Shown piece by piece: positions 8,756 through 17,763 of a stretch of 64,000 nucleotides of DNA. The stretch comes from Bacteroidales bacterium (GTDB lineage: Bacteria; Bacteroidota; Bacteroidia; Bacteroidales; 4484-276): contig DASRND010000034.1 of assembly GCA_035647615.1 (NCBI GenBank), positions 1 to 64,000 of the forward strand, given 5' to 3'. The translations under genes were made by a program, and so were the position numbers. The notes under the pieces are model-generated. The model worked only from the letters and a program-made list of their open reading frames with translations, was not told where the DNA came from and did not search any database. Position 1 is the first letter of the stretch, and every line of letters starts with the position of its first letter.

Positions 8756-9526
8756 TTAAAACCGCAGGTGTTTAACGGTCTGACGGTTTTCGATGAGTTG
8801 CTTCAGTGAATCGATGCCGATAAGAAGGTGGTCGTTAAGGAAACGGTCGGTGACGAGCTGATCGCTGGATTCGGTTTTTACGCCGGTAGAAATCATGGGC
8901 TGGTCGGATACCAGCAGCAGTGCGCCGGTAGGAATTTCGTTGGCAAAGCCTACTATAAAAATGGTAGCTGTTTCCAGGTCGATGGCCATGCTGCGTGTTT
9001 TGCGCAGGTGTTTTTTCACCTTGTCGTCGTGCTCCCACACGCGGCGGTTGGTGGTATATACTGTCCCGGTCCAGTAGTCGCGGCCATGCTCGCGGATGGC
9101 GGTGGAGATAGCTTTTTGCAGGTTAAAGGCAGGCAGCGCTGGCACTTCTATCGGGAAGTAATCGTTGGAAACACCATCGCCTCGGATGGCTGCGATGGGA
9201 AGGATCAGGTCGCCCAGCTGGTTTTTCTTTTTCAGCCCGCCACATTTTCCCAAAAACAGAGCGGCTTTGGGTTTGATGGCGCTCAGCAAATCCATAATGG
9301 TAGCGGCGTTTGCACTTCCCATTCCAAATTTTATCATGGTAATGTCGCCAGCAGTAGCGCTGGGCATGGAACGATCCAGCCCTTTTATCTCTACGTTGTT
9401 CATCTCAGCAAACAATTCGAGGTATTTGGTGAAATTTACAAGAAGGATGTATTTGCCGAAATCTTCAATTTGTGTCCCGGTGTAACGCGGCAGCCAATTT
9501 AAAACGATATCTTTTTTGGTCTTCAT
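8756..9526 (-). CDS. amn: AMP nucleosidase
   Basis: A 256-residue enzyme of the nucleoside phosphorylase superfamily that splits AMP to adenine and ribose 5-phosphate in purine salvage. Visible signatures are KFGMGSANAATIMDLL, the FLGKCGGLKKKNQLGDLILP phosphate/ribose loop and the ribose-binding MAIDLETATIF segment near residue 185. It is the short Bacteroidota form, lacking the N-terminal regulatory domain of the roughly 480-residue Escherichia coli enzyme. It is first gene of an operon with holA and is transcribed divergently from the HsdR-N gene. Confidence 0.92.
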   Translation of the reverse strand: MKTKKDIVLNWLPRYTGTQIEDFGKYILLVNFTKYLELFAEMNNVEIKGLDRSMPSATAGDITMIKFGMGSANAATIMDLLSAIKPKAALFLGKCGGLKKKNQLGDLILPIAAIRGDGVSNDYFPIEVPALPAFNLQKAISTAIREHGRDYWTGTVYTTNRRVWEHDDKVKKHLRKTRSMAIDLETATIFIVGFANEIPTGALLLVSDQPMISTGVKTESSDQLVTDRFLNDHLLIGIDSLKQLIENRQTVKHLRF

Positions 9527-9543
9527 AAACTAAATTTTGGCAG

Positions 9544-9551
9544 CAAAAGTA
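9544..9551 (-). promoter_or_regulatory. -7 box for amn-holA
   Basis: Minus-strand TACTTTTG (9551-9544) lies 17 bases before the amn ATG. It faces an identical box at 9574-9581 on the other strand, so the two divergent promoters are only about 22 bases apart. Confidence 0.5.
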
Positions 9552-9573
9552 ATGGAAAAGCGCCTATAAAAGA

Positions 9574-9581
9574 TACTTTTG
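9574..9581 (+). promoter_or_regulatory. -7 box for the HsdR-N gene; near-leaderless start
   Basis: TACTTTTG ends five bases before the ATG at 9587. Transcription would therefore begin at or almost at the start codon, giving a leaderless or near-leaderless mRNA. Confidence 0.45.
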
Positions 9582-9586
9582 CACCA

Positions 9587-10054
9587 ATGACTGAAAACAT
9601 TCAACAGCTCAACTTGCCAGAATATGCGCTGCGCTTGCGCGAACAGGACGGCCGTCGCGAAATCTTCGACAGCATCCGGCGCCTGTGGGTTGCCCTCACG
9701 CCCGAGGAGTGGGTGCGCCAAAACTTTGTACGCTACCTGGTAACGGAGAAACAAATGCCTGAAATGCTTATCGCAATAGAAAAATCATTGACTTTAAACA
9801 GCCTTACCAAACGAACGGATATACTTGTCCACAGTCGTCAGGGCAAGCCTTTGCTGCTGGTCGAATGCAAAGCGCCGCAGGTAGCCATCGACCAAAAAGT
9901 GTTCGAGCAAATAGGCCGTTACAATCTGGCGCTACAGGTAAAATATCTGGTGGTAACCAACGGCCTGCAGCACTATTGCGCACGCATTGATTGGCAAAAT
10001 CAGCAATTTAATTTTTTAAAAGAGGTACCCGATTACACCCAACTCGAAGACTAA
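9587..10054 (+). CDS. HsdR N-terminal-domain protein (stand-alone PD-(D/E)xK nuclease-like)
   Basis: A 155-residue protein matching the N-terminal nuclease domain of type I restriction subunit R (HSDR_N), without helicase or other restriction parts. The nuclease core is visible: R76 and D78 in KRTDILVHS, then E93-C-K95 in LLLVECKAPQ, followed by the family QIGRYNLALQVKYLVVTNG stretch. Single-domain proteins of this kind are widespread in Bacteroidota next to holA and amn, so a house-keeping DNA role is more likely than restriction (inference). Its stop overlaps the stop of the convergent SirB1-like gene by 3 bases. Function is not established. Confidence 0.85.
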   Translation: MTENIQQLNLPEYALRLREQDGRREIFDSIRRLWVALTPEEWVRQNFVRYLVTEKQMPEMLIAIEKSLTLNSLTKRTDILVHSRQGKPLLLVECKAPQVAIDQKVFEQIGRYNLALQVKYLVVTNGLQHYCARIDWQNQQFNFLKEVPDYTQLED

Positions 10055-10926
10055 TCCAGCGCCTGCTGTAGTTTTTTCAGCTCAGCAGCCTTGTCGGGAT
10101 TTCTGGAGTTTTCGTAAGAAAAAATGAGATTATTCATTACCCGCCTGATGATGGTGACATTGTCGCAAGGCAAAAAATAACGGTCTTCCTGCTCCAGATT
10201 GATCTGTCGCAAAAACATCTCTACCTCGCGCTGGGTAAATACCGCTCCATTGTTGAAAACATTCAGGTAAAACTGAACCTGCCTACGCGTCACTGTGGAG
10301 TAGTCAGTTACAAAATCGTTGAGGTAGGCCAGGATAAAATTCTGTGGAAGATTGATTCCGTAAATCGGCACTTTTAGACTTTGTGCTACCACCATATAAA
10401 TGATACTCAAAGAAATCGGGTTGGCCTTGCGCGTTTCGAGTACCGTATTGACATACGAATTTTGCGGCGACTGAATATCACGTTTGTTGCCGCGGAAGCC
10501 ATGCACGTCATAAAAAATATGGTTAATAATTTTTACCTTTTCCAGCGGCGTGAGGTTGTTGTTGATTTCGAGCCACACATCCTGAATGATCTGACCAACC
10601 TGGTCGGTGATGGTTTTTTCGTTGAGCTCCGGATATTGATATTTGGCTACCAGAATAAAACCGGCAAGCAGATCCTGATTGGGTGTATTGCGCCAAAGGT
10701 TGAATTGATGAAAATTGTGATCGAATTGTATGGTATGGATAATTGTCTCAATACGCTTTTGCACCTGCCCGTCGGCGTTAGTATCCCAGGCTTCTTCGAG
10801 CAGCGGAACAGCATCTAGTCCGTAGGCAAAAATCTTATTGCGCACCTGATCAAACATGGTTTGATCGGGCTCGTCGATAAGGCTCACCAGCGCATTAAGC
10901 TCACGATTTAAAGGTTTTTCTGACAT
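10051..10926 (-). CDS. SirB1/transglutaminase-like family protein
   Basis: A 291-residue cytoplasmic protein of the SirB1 family, whose core is a transglutaminase-like fold. The family signature is present: LEKVKIINHIFYDVHGFRG, then NTVLETRKANPISLSIIYM near residue 180, then VPIYGINLPQNFILAYL. As in most SirB1 proteins the nucleophile position in the NPISLSIIY motif is serine rather than cysteine. An N-terminal helical region resembling HEAT/TPR repeats precedes it (VPLLEEAWDTNADGQVQKRIE). The biochemical role is unknown. It is a single gene, convergent with the HsdR-N gene. Confidence 0.85.
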   Translation of the reverse strand: MSEKPLNRELNALVSLIDEPDQTMFDQVRNKIFAYGLDAVPLLEEAWDTNADGQVQKRIETIIHTIQFDHNFHQFNLWRNTPNQDLLAGFILVAKYQYPELNEKTITDQVGQIIQDVWLEINNNLTPLEKVKIINHIFYDVHGFRGNKRDIQSPQNSYVNTVLETRKANPISLSIIYMVVAQSLKVPIYGINLPQNFILAYLNDFVTDYSTVTRRQVQFYLNVFNNGAVFTQREVEMFLRQINLEQEDRYFLPCDNVTIIRRVMNNLIFSYENSRNPDKAAELKKLQQALD

Positions 10927-11005
10927 GATTAGCGTTACTTTCTATAAATAACAAAAAACATTTTTAAAGGTTATCACACAAAAATAAAATTGTAAGTTTG
11001 TGATT

Positions 11006-11013
11006 TACTTTTG
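11006..11013 (+). promoter_or_regulatory. -7 box for the Bax-like lipoprotein gene
   Basis: TACTTTTG lies 21 bases before the ATG at 11035. It overlaps a possible upstream TTG start at 11011, which is therefore excluded. Confidence 0.55.
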
Positions 11014-11034
11014 CTTGCATGTAAACGTTCGCCT

Positions 11035-11853
11035 ATGTTTTTAAACCACAAATCGCTCATCTTATTATTTCTGATAGCTTTTGTGCTTACGCAATGGTCG
11101 TGCCAACGTGGACGCAGCAACCAGGCTGATTCTCCGGAAGAGTGGACCACCAAAGATCTCACCGAAAGTAACCTTCAATTTATCCTGACATTTTATCCAC
11201 GCATCGCAGAAGCTAATAAAAAGGTAATGACCGACCGAGCGCGCCTGCTCGATCTGCGCAACGACTACCGGTACGTCATCCGAAAAAATAATCACTTCGG
11301 TTGGATCAACCAGCTTGCCGAAGAGTATGGCTACGGCGAGAACTTTTTTAACGACAGCCTGACGCGACGGGAATACAAAGCACAAATAGACACCCTGCTC
11401 TACCGCGTCGATTATATCCCCGAAAGGCTTGTTATGGCGCAGGCTATCGTCGAGTCGGGCTGGGGAAAAAGCAAATTTGCCCGGCAAGGAAACAACTACT
11501 TTGGAATTCGATGCTACCGTCCCGGCTGCGGCATGGCTCCCCGCGACATCGATAACCCAAGCTTTTACGTGCGCTCCTTTCCCACAGCACAAGACGCTGT
11601 GGACAAATATCTGAATATGCTCAATTCAGGTTTTGCTTACGAAAATCTCAGGAAACAACGCCATTCTTTACGCATCAAAAGTAAGTACCCCGACGCATTG
11701 CTCATGACGAAGGGTTTGAAAAGATATTCAGAAAAGAAATCAGAATACATCAACCTGGTCGAATCCATCATCAACGATTATTTACCTGAAAATCTTCAGG
11801 ACTTTGTCGAGTATCACAATAATTTTGATAATCTTACTGATGAAAATAACTGA
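11035..11853 (+). CDS. Bax-like glucosaminidase-domain lipoprotein
   Basis: A 272-residue envelope protein with an N-terminal hydrophobic segment ending in C23 (LTQWSC), read as a lipoprotein signal although the lipobox is imperfect. The body is a glucosaminidase domain of the Bax/GH73 type: ERLVMAQAIVESGWGKSKFA contains the likely catalytic glutamate, followed by GNNYFGIRCY and SFPTAQDAVDKYLNMLNSG. Such enzymes cut between N-acetylglucosamine and N-acetylmuramic acid in peptidoglycan. ATG at 11035 is chosen because the -7 box at 11006-11013 rules out a more upstream start. The T9SS protease gene follows 41 bases later in the same direction and could be cotranscribed. Confidence 0.88.
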   Translation: MFLNHKSLILLFLIAFVLTQWSCQRGRSNQADSPEEWTTKDLTESNLQFILTFYPRIAEANKKVMTDRARLLDLRNDYRYVIRKNNHFGWINQLAEEYGYGENFFNDSLTRREYKAQIDTLLYRVDYIPERLVMAQAIVESGWGKSKFARQGNNYFGIRCYRPGCGMAPRDIDNPSFYVRSFPTAQDAVDKYLNMLNSGFAYENLRKQRHSLRIKSKYPDALLMTKGLKRYSEKKSEYINLVESIINDYLPENLQDFVEYHNNFDNLTDENN

Positions 11854-11894
11854 TACCGCTTACGCTAAATAATTTTTAACCAACACCTGATATC

Positions 11895-14800
11895 ATGAAC
11901 AAACTATTACTTGTTGCAACCGCAATCATTATAATAATTCCCGGATTATTATTTTCACAAACACCTGCCAATCGTGCAGCTTTGCAGACTTTTTCGGCTG
12001 AGAAAGAGGCCATTTTTACCAACGAAAAAAATAAAGCAACCGAATATGCTTTGCGCAATAACATCCCGCTTACCATCGAAACCGGCACCACCTTTATGGA
12101 GCTGATGCAGGTAGGCGCTGAAGGACAACTTTACTATTACACCACCCACAACGCCACTTCGGCCAAAACTACTTCCACCAACAAAGTACATCCGGGAGCC
12201 GGCTATGGTTTTGCGCTGGATGGAGCCGGAATGACAGTGCACGAGTGGGATGCCGGTGCCGTACGTGCCAACCATCAGGAATATAGCGGTCGCGTTACGC
12301 AAGTGGACAATCCATACAACACCCATTATCACTCGACACACGTGGCCGGCACCATGATAGCTTCGGGCGTGCAGAGTGCTGCAAAGGGCATGGCACCCGC
12401 CGCCCACCTCAACGCTTATGACTGGGACAACGATAAATCAGAGATGGCCGCCGCCGGAGCCAATGGCGCGCTGGTATCCAACCACTCCTACGGCTATCTC
12501 AACGGCTGGTCATCGAACGGCGGTAGCTGGACCTGGTATGGTGATCCATCCATCAGCACCCTCGAAGATTACAGCTTTGGATTTTATGATGAACAAGCCC
12601 ACGACTGGGATTACATCGCGCGCAACGCACCTTATTATCTCATCGTCAAGTCGGCTGGTAACGACCGCGGAGAAGGTCCGAATGGCGGCGCTTATCCAAA
12701 GGATGGCCCTTATGATTGCATCGGCAATGCCGGTGTAGCCAAAAATATCCTTACCGTTGGTGCTGTAAACGATATCCCAAATGGATACTCCCAGCCCGGC
12801 GACGTGGTGATGAGCTCTTTCAGCTCATGGGGGCCTGCCGACGACGGACGTGTAAAGCCCGACATCGTCGCCAACGGTGTTGGCCTTTATTCCTCGGATG
12901 ATGCCAGCAACAGCGCCTATGAAACACTCAGCGGTACCTCTATGTCCGGGCCATCCGCTGCCGGTTCGCTTATTTTGCTGCAGCAACATTACCAGGCCAC
13001 ACACGGCACAGGCAACTTGATGAAAGCTGCGACACTAAAAGCATTGGTAATAAATACCGCCGACGAGGCAGGTCCCAATTCGGGGCCAGACTATATGTTT
13101 GGCTGGGGATTACTGAACACCTACAAAGCTGCTCAAAAAATTACCGAGAGCAACTCGCTCGCTGTTATCAAAGAATACAACCTCAACAATGGCGCGACTT
13201 TTACCCGATCGGTGCAGGCTTCGGGCGATGGCCCACTGATGGTAACCATCGTTTGGACAGATGTGCCGGGCACTCCTGTGGCTCCGCAGCTCGACCCACT
13301 CGATCCGATGATCGTCAATGACCTCGATCTGCGGGTAACGCGCAACAGCTCCACCTGGTATCCCTGGAAACTCAATCCCACCAACCCGTCAGCTGCTGCC
13401 ACACGCTCCGGAAAAAACTATGTGGACAATGTAGAACATCTCGTAATCGACAACCCCATCGCAGGCCAGTATTACACGATACTTGTGAATCATGCCGGCA
13501 CGTTGAGCGGCGGCTCACAAGCCTACTCAATGATCGTCAGCGGTATCACGCAGCAGCCCACTGCTCCGCCGGTTGTTGATTTTCATACAGCTAACACTAC
13601 CGTTTTTATAGGCGCTGATGTACAGTTTACTGATCTTTCCACTCAATTCCCCTACACCTGGAACTGGACTTTTGAAGGGGCAGTTCCGGCCACTTCTTCA
13701 CAACGCAATCCTATCGTAGTTTTCGACACACCAGGAACCTACGATGTATCCTTGACCGCCTCCAACGCTTTGGGTTCCGGCACCAAAATAAAAACAAATT
13801 ATGTGACCGTGGATGTGATGCCGATAAGTTACTGCACCTCGGCTGGAGGCACTTACACTTTAGAATGGATTAGCAAGACACAGTTCAACAATTTCAGCAA
13901 TCCATCGGGAGCCGCGGGTTACACAGACTTTACCAATCTGGTGCTGGATTGGGAACCGGGGGAAACGATCAACTTCACGCTAACACCTGAATTTGGCACG
14001 TGGTGGACCTACAACGAGTACTGGCGCATCTGGATAGATTACAACAAAGATGGCGATTTTGATAATGCGGGCGAGCTGGTGTTTACTTCCACGGGGAGTA
14101 AACAGGCCGTTTCAGGATCGTTTGTGGTTCCCTCCACTGCCAATGGCACTACCCGCATGCGTGTCTCCATGAAATACAATGGCTTGCCCACTCCCTGCGA
14201 AAATTTCGACTATGGAGAAGTAGAAGACTACACGGTTCGCTTTAACACGCCGCTCTCTGCAACCATTGATCTACCGGAAGGATGGAGCGGTTTCTCGCTG
14301 CCTTTCGAGCCGGAACAAACCACGATAAACGATATTTTTGGTGCTTCCGCAAATGATATTATTATTTTACAAAACAATAATTCCATCTATTGGCCAGCCA
14401 TGCAGATCAACACTTTTACAGGATGGGATGTTGCCACCGCCGGACAACTAAAGATGGCCCAATCGCGCCAACTCACCGTGCAAGGCACTGCTACCAGTGG
14501 CACACTGAATTTTGCTGCAGGATGGAATTATTTGCCTGTAACGAGCATGTGCAACGTTGACCTCACCGAGCTGCTGTCGCCGGTTATTGATAACGTGGTA
14601 ATGGTAAAAAGTATCGCCGACATCCACGTTTTCTGGCCAGATGCTTCGGTTTATACCCTGCAGGTGCTGCAACCTGGCAAAGCTTATTTTGCCAATTTCG
14701 ATGCACCGGTAACCGTTACTTTTCCGGATTGTGCCGGTAAATCATTAAAAGCTCAAAACCTAAATCCTGTTGTGCCACAGAGATGGCCAACCGTTTCGTC

Positions 14801-15383
14801 GACGGCTGTTTCGCACATTATTCGGATAGACGCCTCTGTTGTAAATGGGTTGGAACCTGGCGACATTTTGGGCGCCTTCACTACCTCCGGCCAATGTGCA
14901 GGAGCTGTAACCCTCACCGGCAGCGCCGATGCACTGGTACTTTGGGGCGACGACGCTACAACTTCCGCCAAAGAGGGATTTGACACCGAAGAAACCATTA
15001 CTTTTCGGCATTGGGCTTTTGCCTCAGATAAGGAACAAATATGCGAAGTGGTTTTTGATGAAATGTTTCCGCAGCAGCTTCCGGAGTTTGTTGCTAATGG
15101 AATATCCGCCATCAAAGCTATCGACTTTATTACAACAATAAATGCTGGTGAGACTGCCTCCATTAACGTAAGTCCAAATCCATCGTCGGGATTATTTAAC
15201 ATTCAAAATTTGCGGGGAACAGAAACGGTGAAAGTGATCCGAATGGATGGCACCGCCGTAACCACCCTGTTGCCAAATGCCACAAGCTGCAAGCTCGACT
15301 TATCGCGACAAGCAGCAGGTATTTATTTATTAAAAATCACATCGGAACAAGAACATTATAGTCAAAAGATCATCATCAGATAA
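11895..15383 (+). CDS. Subtilisin-like (S8) secreted protease with PKD, GEVED and T9SS domains
   Basis: A 1162-residue extracellular serine protease. Order: signal peptide 1-21; S8 catalytic domain about 100-410 with D119 (TVHEWDAG), H149 (HSTHVAGT), oxyanion N256 (SAGND) and S349 (SGTSMSGP). A jelly-roll-like domain follows to about 550, then a PKD domain (about 555-635, PGTYDVSLTASNALG). A GEVED domain follows (about 640-780, WRIWIDYNKDGDF and YGEVEDYTV). Next comes the unnamed duplicated YWP module (about 786-1083), and last a T9SS type A sorting domain (about 1090-1162, VSPNPSSGLFNI to SQKIIIR). The catalytic aspartate sits in HEWDAG rather than the usual DTG/DSG. The protein is exported by T9SS and probably degrades extracellular protein; the substrate is unknown. 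Confidence 0.92.
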   Translation: MNKLLLVATAIIIIIPGLLFSQTPANRAALQTFSAEKEAIFTNEKNKATEYALRNNIPLTIETGTTFMELMQVGAEGQLYYYTTHNATSAKTTSTNKVHPGAGYGFALDGAGMTVHEWDAGAVRANHQEYSGRVTQVDNPYNTHYHSTHVAGTMIASGVQSAAKGMAPAAHLNAYDWDNDKSEMAAAGANGALVSNHSYGYLNGWSSNGGSWTWYGDPSISTLEDYSFGFYDEQAHDWDYIARNAPYYLIVKSAGNDRGEGPNGGAYPKDGPYDCIGNAGVAKNILTVGAVNDIPNGYSQPGDVVMSSFSSWGPADDGRVKPDIVANGVGLYSSDDASNSAYETLSGTSMSGPSAAGSLILLQQHYQATHGTGNLMKAATLKALVINTADEAGPNSGPDYMFGWGLLNTYKAAQKITESNSLAVIKEYNLNNGATFTRSVQASGDGPLMVTIVWTDVPGTPVAPQLDPLDPMIVNDLDLRVTRNSSTWYPWKLNPTNPSAAATRSGKNYVDNVEHLVIDNPIAGQYYTILVNHAGTLSGGSQAYSMIVSGITQQPTAPPVVDFHTANTTVFIGADVQFTDLSTQFPYTWNWTFEGAVPATSSQRNPIVVFDTPGTYDVSLTASNALGSGTKIKTNYVTVDVMPISYCTSAGGTYTLEWISKTQFNNFSNPSGAAGYTDFTNLVLDWEPGETINFTLTPEFGTWWTYNEYWRIWIDYNKDGDFDNAGELVFTSTGSKQAVSGSFVVPSTANGTTRMRVSMKYNGLPTPCENFDYGEVEDYTVRFNTPLSATIDLPEGWSGFSLPFEPEQTTINDIFGASANDIIILQNNNSIYWPAMQINTFTGWDVATAGQLKMAQSRQLTVQGTATSGTLNFAAGWNYLPVTSMCNVDLTELLSPVIDNVVMVKSIADIHVFWPDASVYTLQVLQPGKAYFANFDAPVTVTFPDCAGKSLKAQNLNPVVPQRWPTVSSTAVSHIIRIDASVVNGLEPGDILGAFTTSGQCAGAVTLTGSADALVLWGDDATTSAKEGFDTEETITFRHWAFASDKEQICEVVFDEMFPQQLPEFVANGISAIKAIDFITTINAGETASINVSPNPSSGLFNIQNLRGTETVKVIRMDGTAVTTLLPNATSCKLDLSRQAAGIYLLKITSEQEHYSQKIIIR

Positions 15384-15607
15384 ATCTAACATGGGGTTAT
15401 GAAAAAACAGTCTTTGTTGAAATGTATGCTTGCCGGCTTGGAATTGCGAACAATTACCCGGTTATATTCACGGTGTGACTTTCAATTTCATGAATGCTGC
15501 TTTTTTTAATCCAACAGCTTGTAATCTTTCAAATTATCCTATTTTCACGCAGGTTTTTATAAAACTTTTGAACAGTGAGAACTCTGGCTTCAGCTTGCGT
15601 TTTGGTT
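15384..15607. other. Intergenic spacer, no supported gene
   Basis: 224 bases between the protease and the TPR regulator. A 36-codon frame starts at the ATG near 15400 (MKKQSLLKCMLAG...) but lacks a recognisable promoter box or family, so it is not called. No hairpin terminator or TAnnTTTG box is obvious. Confidence 0.4.
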
Positions 15608-17602
15608 ATGAAGATGATGGATAATTTTAAAAAATCAAACCGTCGTATTCTTCTGCTTTTAATGTCGCTACCGCTCTGGGTCGGGGCGCAAACAATCAAT
15701 TCCGACAGTTTGTTAAGTCTGCCTGACGCTCCGCAAGGCTCCGGACGAATTGAACTGCTTTGCCGTCTGGCCATCGAGAATTTTAATAAAAACCCCCAGG
15801 TTTCACTCGTGTATGCGAATGAGGCAGTAAGGCTTGCCCTTGAGAGCGGGAACAAAATTTCAGTAAGCGATGCCCTGAAAGTAAAAGCTGATGCCTTGTT
15901 TTATCTCGACAGCATCAAACCGGCCACATTTACTTATCTGCAGGCGCTTGAAGCGGAGGAATTACTGGAAAATCCGAGGCCTGAAAAAATGATTTATCGG
16001 TTTGCCGATATTGGTTTTTGCTACCAGGAAATGGGTTTGTTTGATAAAGCTATAAATTATTATGAAGATGCTTTGGCCATAGCCAGATCTATTGGTGATA
16101 CCTTAGAAATTGCCACAAACCTGTCGAATATTGCTATTTCGTTTAAAATGCTTGGCAAATACGGAGAAGCCATTGAAGCTTTTAACCAGACGCTGGAATT
16201 GGATAAACTGCAAGGCAATGAGACTGATCTGGCCGGAGATTATAACAACATTGGCGCGGTGTATCAGGCCTGGGCTGAATATGGCCTGGCCATCGAGTTT
16301 TACGAGAAAGCGCTGGAAATCGACTTTCGCCTAAACAATCGCCACAAACTCTCAATTCGCTATAGCAATATTGCGCAGGTTTATCTGGCGTGGGACAGTA
16401 TCGCGGAAGCCGTCAATTATTTTAATAAAGCGCTGGAGATAGACCGGGAGATGAATGCCTCCATTAAAATTGCAACCCGGTTGCAGGGACTCGGCATGAG
16501 TTACCTGGCAGCGAAAGATTATAGTAAAGCCATCCGACACTTGAAGGAGGCGCAAAAAACTTTTGAAACGCTGCATTACGACTTTAAAACTGCGCATGTA
16601 CTGGCTGTGATTGGTCAAGCCTATATGGCACTCAACGATCAGGTAAAAGCAGAAGATTTTTACCAGCAAAGCCTTACGCTCTCGCAGCAGCTCAATCTGA
16701 AACCAACCGTTGTGGAAGCAGCTAAAGGACTTTATGACCTTTATAAAAAACAAGGGAATGATAAAAAATCGCTCACCTATTTCGAGATTTATAAAATGAC
16801 CGAAGATTCCATATTTTCGGAGGCCAGCGCCCGACAGATCAATGAGTTTGAAATACGATACGAAACTGAGAAAAAGGAAAACGAAAACCGCTTGCTAACC
16901 AAAGATGTGCAGTTGCTAACCAAAGACATAGAGATAAAAACCAGGACGCAATGGCTGATGGGGACATTTATTATTGCTTTGATATTTGTTTCGCTGGCGC
17001 TGTTTTATGCCTTTCGGCTAAAGAGAAAGTCGCTGCTGCAAAGCAAGGTTTTATATGAAAAAGAAACGGAACTCAACAAGTTGAAAATTGACCAGGCTGA
17101 AAAGCGGAACCAGCACCTGCAGGAGGTTCTATTTGCTGAGAAAGAAATCAAGCGCTTGCAGGCAGCAAGCCTCGAGCAGAAAAACCACGAGCTGACCTCA
17201 GCAGCCATTCTTATTGCCAACAAAAATGAGGTGTTCGACAATCTGGCCAAACTTGCCGATAAAATGGATTGCGAAAATGGCCAGGGACATCCGGAAATTA
17301 AAAAAGAGATGCTGCGTGAGATTGAGCGCCAGACCGACATCGAAAACCAGTGGGAACAATTCAAGGGGCATTTCGAAAGCATTCATAAATCCTTTTTTTC
17401 CACTTTGCGTGAAAACAACGCAACACTCACGCAGCCCGACCTGCAGTTGTGCGCCTACATCAAGCTAAACATGGCCACCAAAGAGATTGCCCGGCTGATG
17501 AACATCACCCCCGAATCGGTGAACACCCACCGCTACCGCTTGCGCAAAAAGCTGACTTTACCCTCCGAAGAAACGCTGGACAGCTTTATTCACACTATTT
17601 AA
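15608..17602 (+). CDS. Membrane-anchored TPR protein with LuxR-type DNA-binding domain
   Basis: A 664-residue one-component regulator. A signal sequence or anchor (about 1-28, ending WVGAQ) is followed by about eight tetratricopeptide repeats (about 85-390), such as AINYYEDALAIARSIGDTLE and AIEFYEKALEIDFRLNN. A membrane span lies at about 449-470 (MGTFIIALIFVSLALFYAF), then a charged coiled coil (about 475-560). A LuxR/GerE helix-turn-helix is at about 611-650 (MATKEIARLMNITPESVNTH). The layout puts the repeats in the periplasm and the DNA-binding domain in the cytoplasm, so an external protein signal could be passed to a promoter (inference). ATG at 15608 gives a normal signal sequence; upstream GTG at 15575 does not. 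It follows the S8 protease gene, a possible target. Confidence 0.85.
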   Translation: MKMMDNFKKSNRRILLLLMSLPLWVGAQTINSDSLLSLPDAPQGSGRIELLCRLAIENFNKNPQVSLVYANEAVRLALESGNKISVSDALKVKADALFYLDSIKPATFTYLQALEAEELLENPRPEKMIYRFADIGFCYQEMGLFDKAINYYEDALAIARSIGDTLEIATNLSNIAISFKMLGKYGEAIEAFNQTLELDKLQGNETDLAGDYNNIGAVYQAWAEYGLAIEFYEKALEIDFRLNNRHKLSIRYSNIAQVYLAWDSIAEAVNYFNKALEIDREMNASIKIATRLQGLGMSYLAAKDYSKAIRHLKEAQKTFETLHYDFKTAHVLAVIGQAYMALNDQVKAEDFYQQSLTLSQQLNLKPTVVEAAKGLYDLYKKQGNDKKSLTYFEIYKMTEDSIFSEASARQINEFEIRYETEKKENENRLLTKDVQLLTKDIEIKTRTQWLMGTFIIALIFVSLALFYAFRLKRKSLLQSKVLYEKETELNKLKIDQAEKRNQHLQEVLFAEKEIKRLQAASLEQKNHELTSAAILIANKNEVFDNLAKLADKMDCENGQGHPEIKKEMLREIERQTDIENQWEQFKGHFESIHKSFFSTLRENNATLTQPDLQLCAYIKLNMATKEIARLMNITPESVNTHRYRLRKKLTLPSEETLDSFIHTI

Positions 17603-17635
17603 AACATCAAAAGCTTAGTTTTTTCTGAATCAAAA

Positions 17636-17694
17636 TCGACATATTTGTACAATTATGTCGAATGGCGATCGACATAATTGCCGATATTTGTCGA
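17636..17694. promoter_or_regulatory. Pair of TCGACA-N14-TGTCGA palindromes (operator-like)
   Basis: Site 1 at 17636-17661 is a 26-base palindrome with 12 of 13 pairs matching. Site 2 at 17669-17694 has the same outer half-sites TCGACA and TGTCGA at the same 26-base span. The two are offset by exactly 33 bases, about three helical turns. In addition CAATTATGTCGA (17650-17661) and TCGACATAATTG (17669-17680) form a perfect 12-base inverted repeat. The sites lie between the convergent ends of the TPR regulator and the CYTH gene, where no start codon needs an operator. They look like protein-binding sites; the protein is unknown. Confidence 0.5.
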
Positions 17695-17763
17695 TTACTA
17701 CTCAAATTTGGATGGCGCTATTCCTGCTTCGATGGTTTGATCAAAAGAACTTCCAATCAACTT

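Noticed and set aside
8828..9502. A 224-codon plus-strand frame over amn
   Set aside because: It mirrors the codon structure of the AMP nucleosidase gene on the other strand and has no family features.
15400..15510. A 36-codon frame starting MKKQSLLKCMLAG
   Set aside because: It begins like a signal peptide but then loses any pattern and stops; no promoter box or conservation can be shown.
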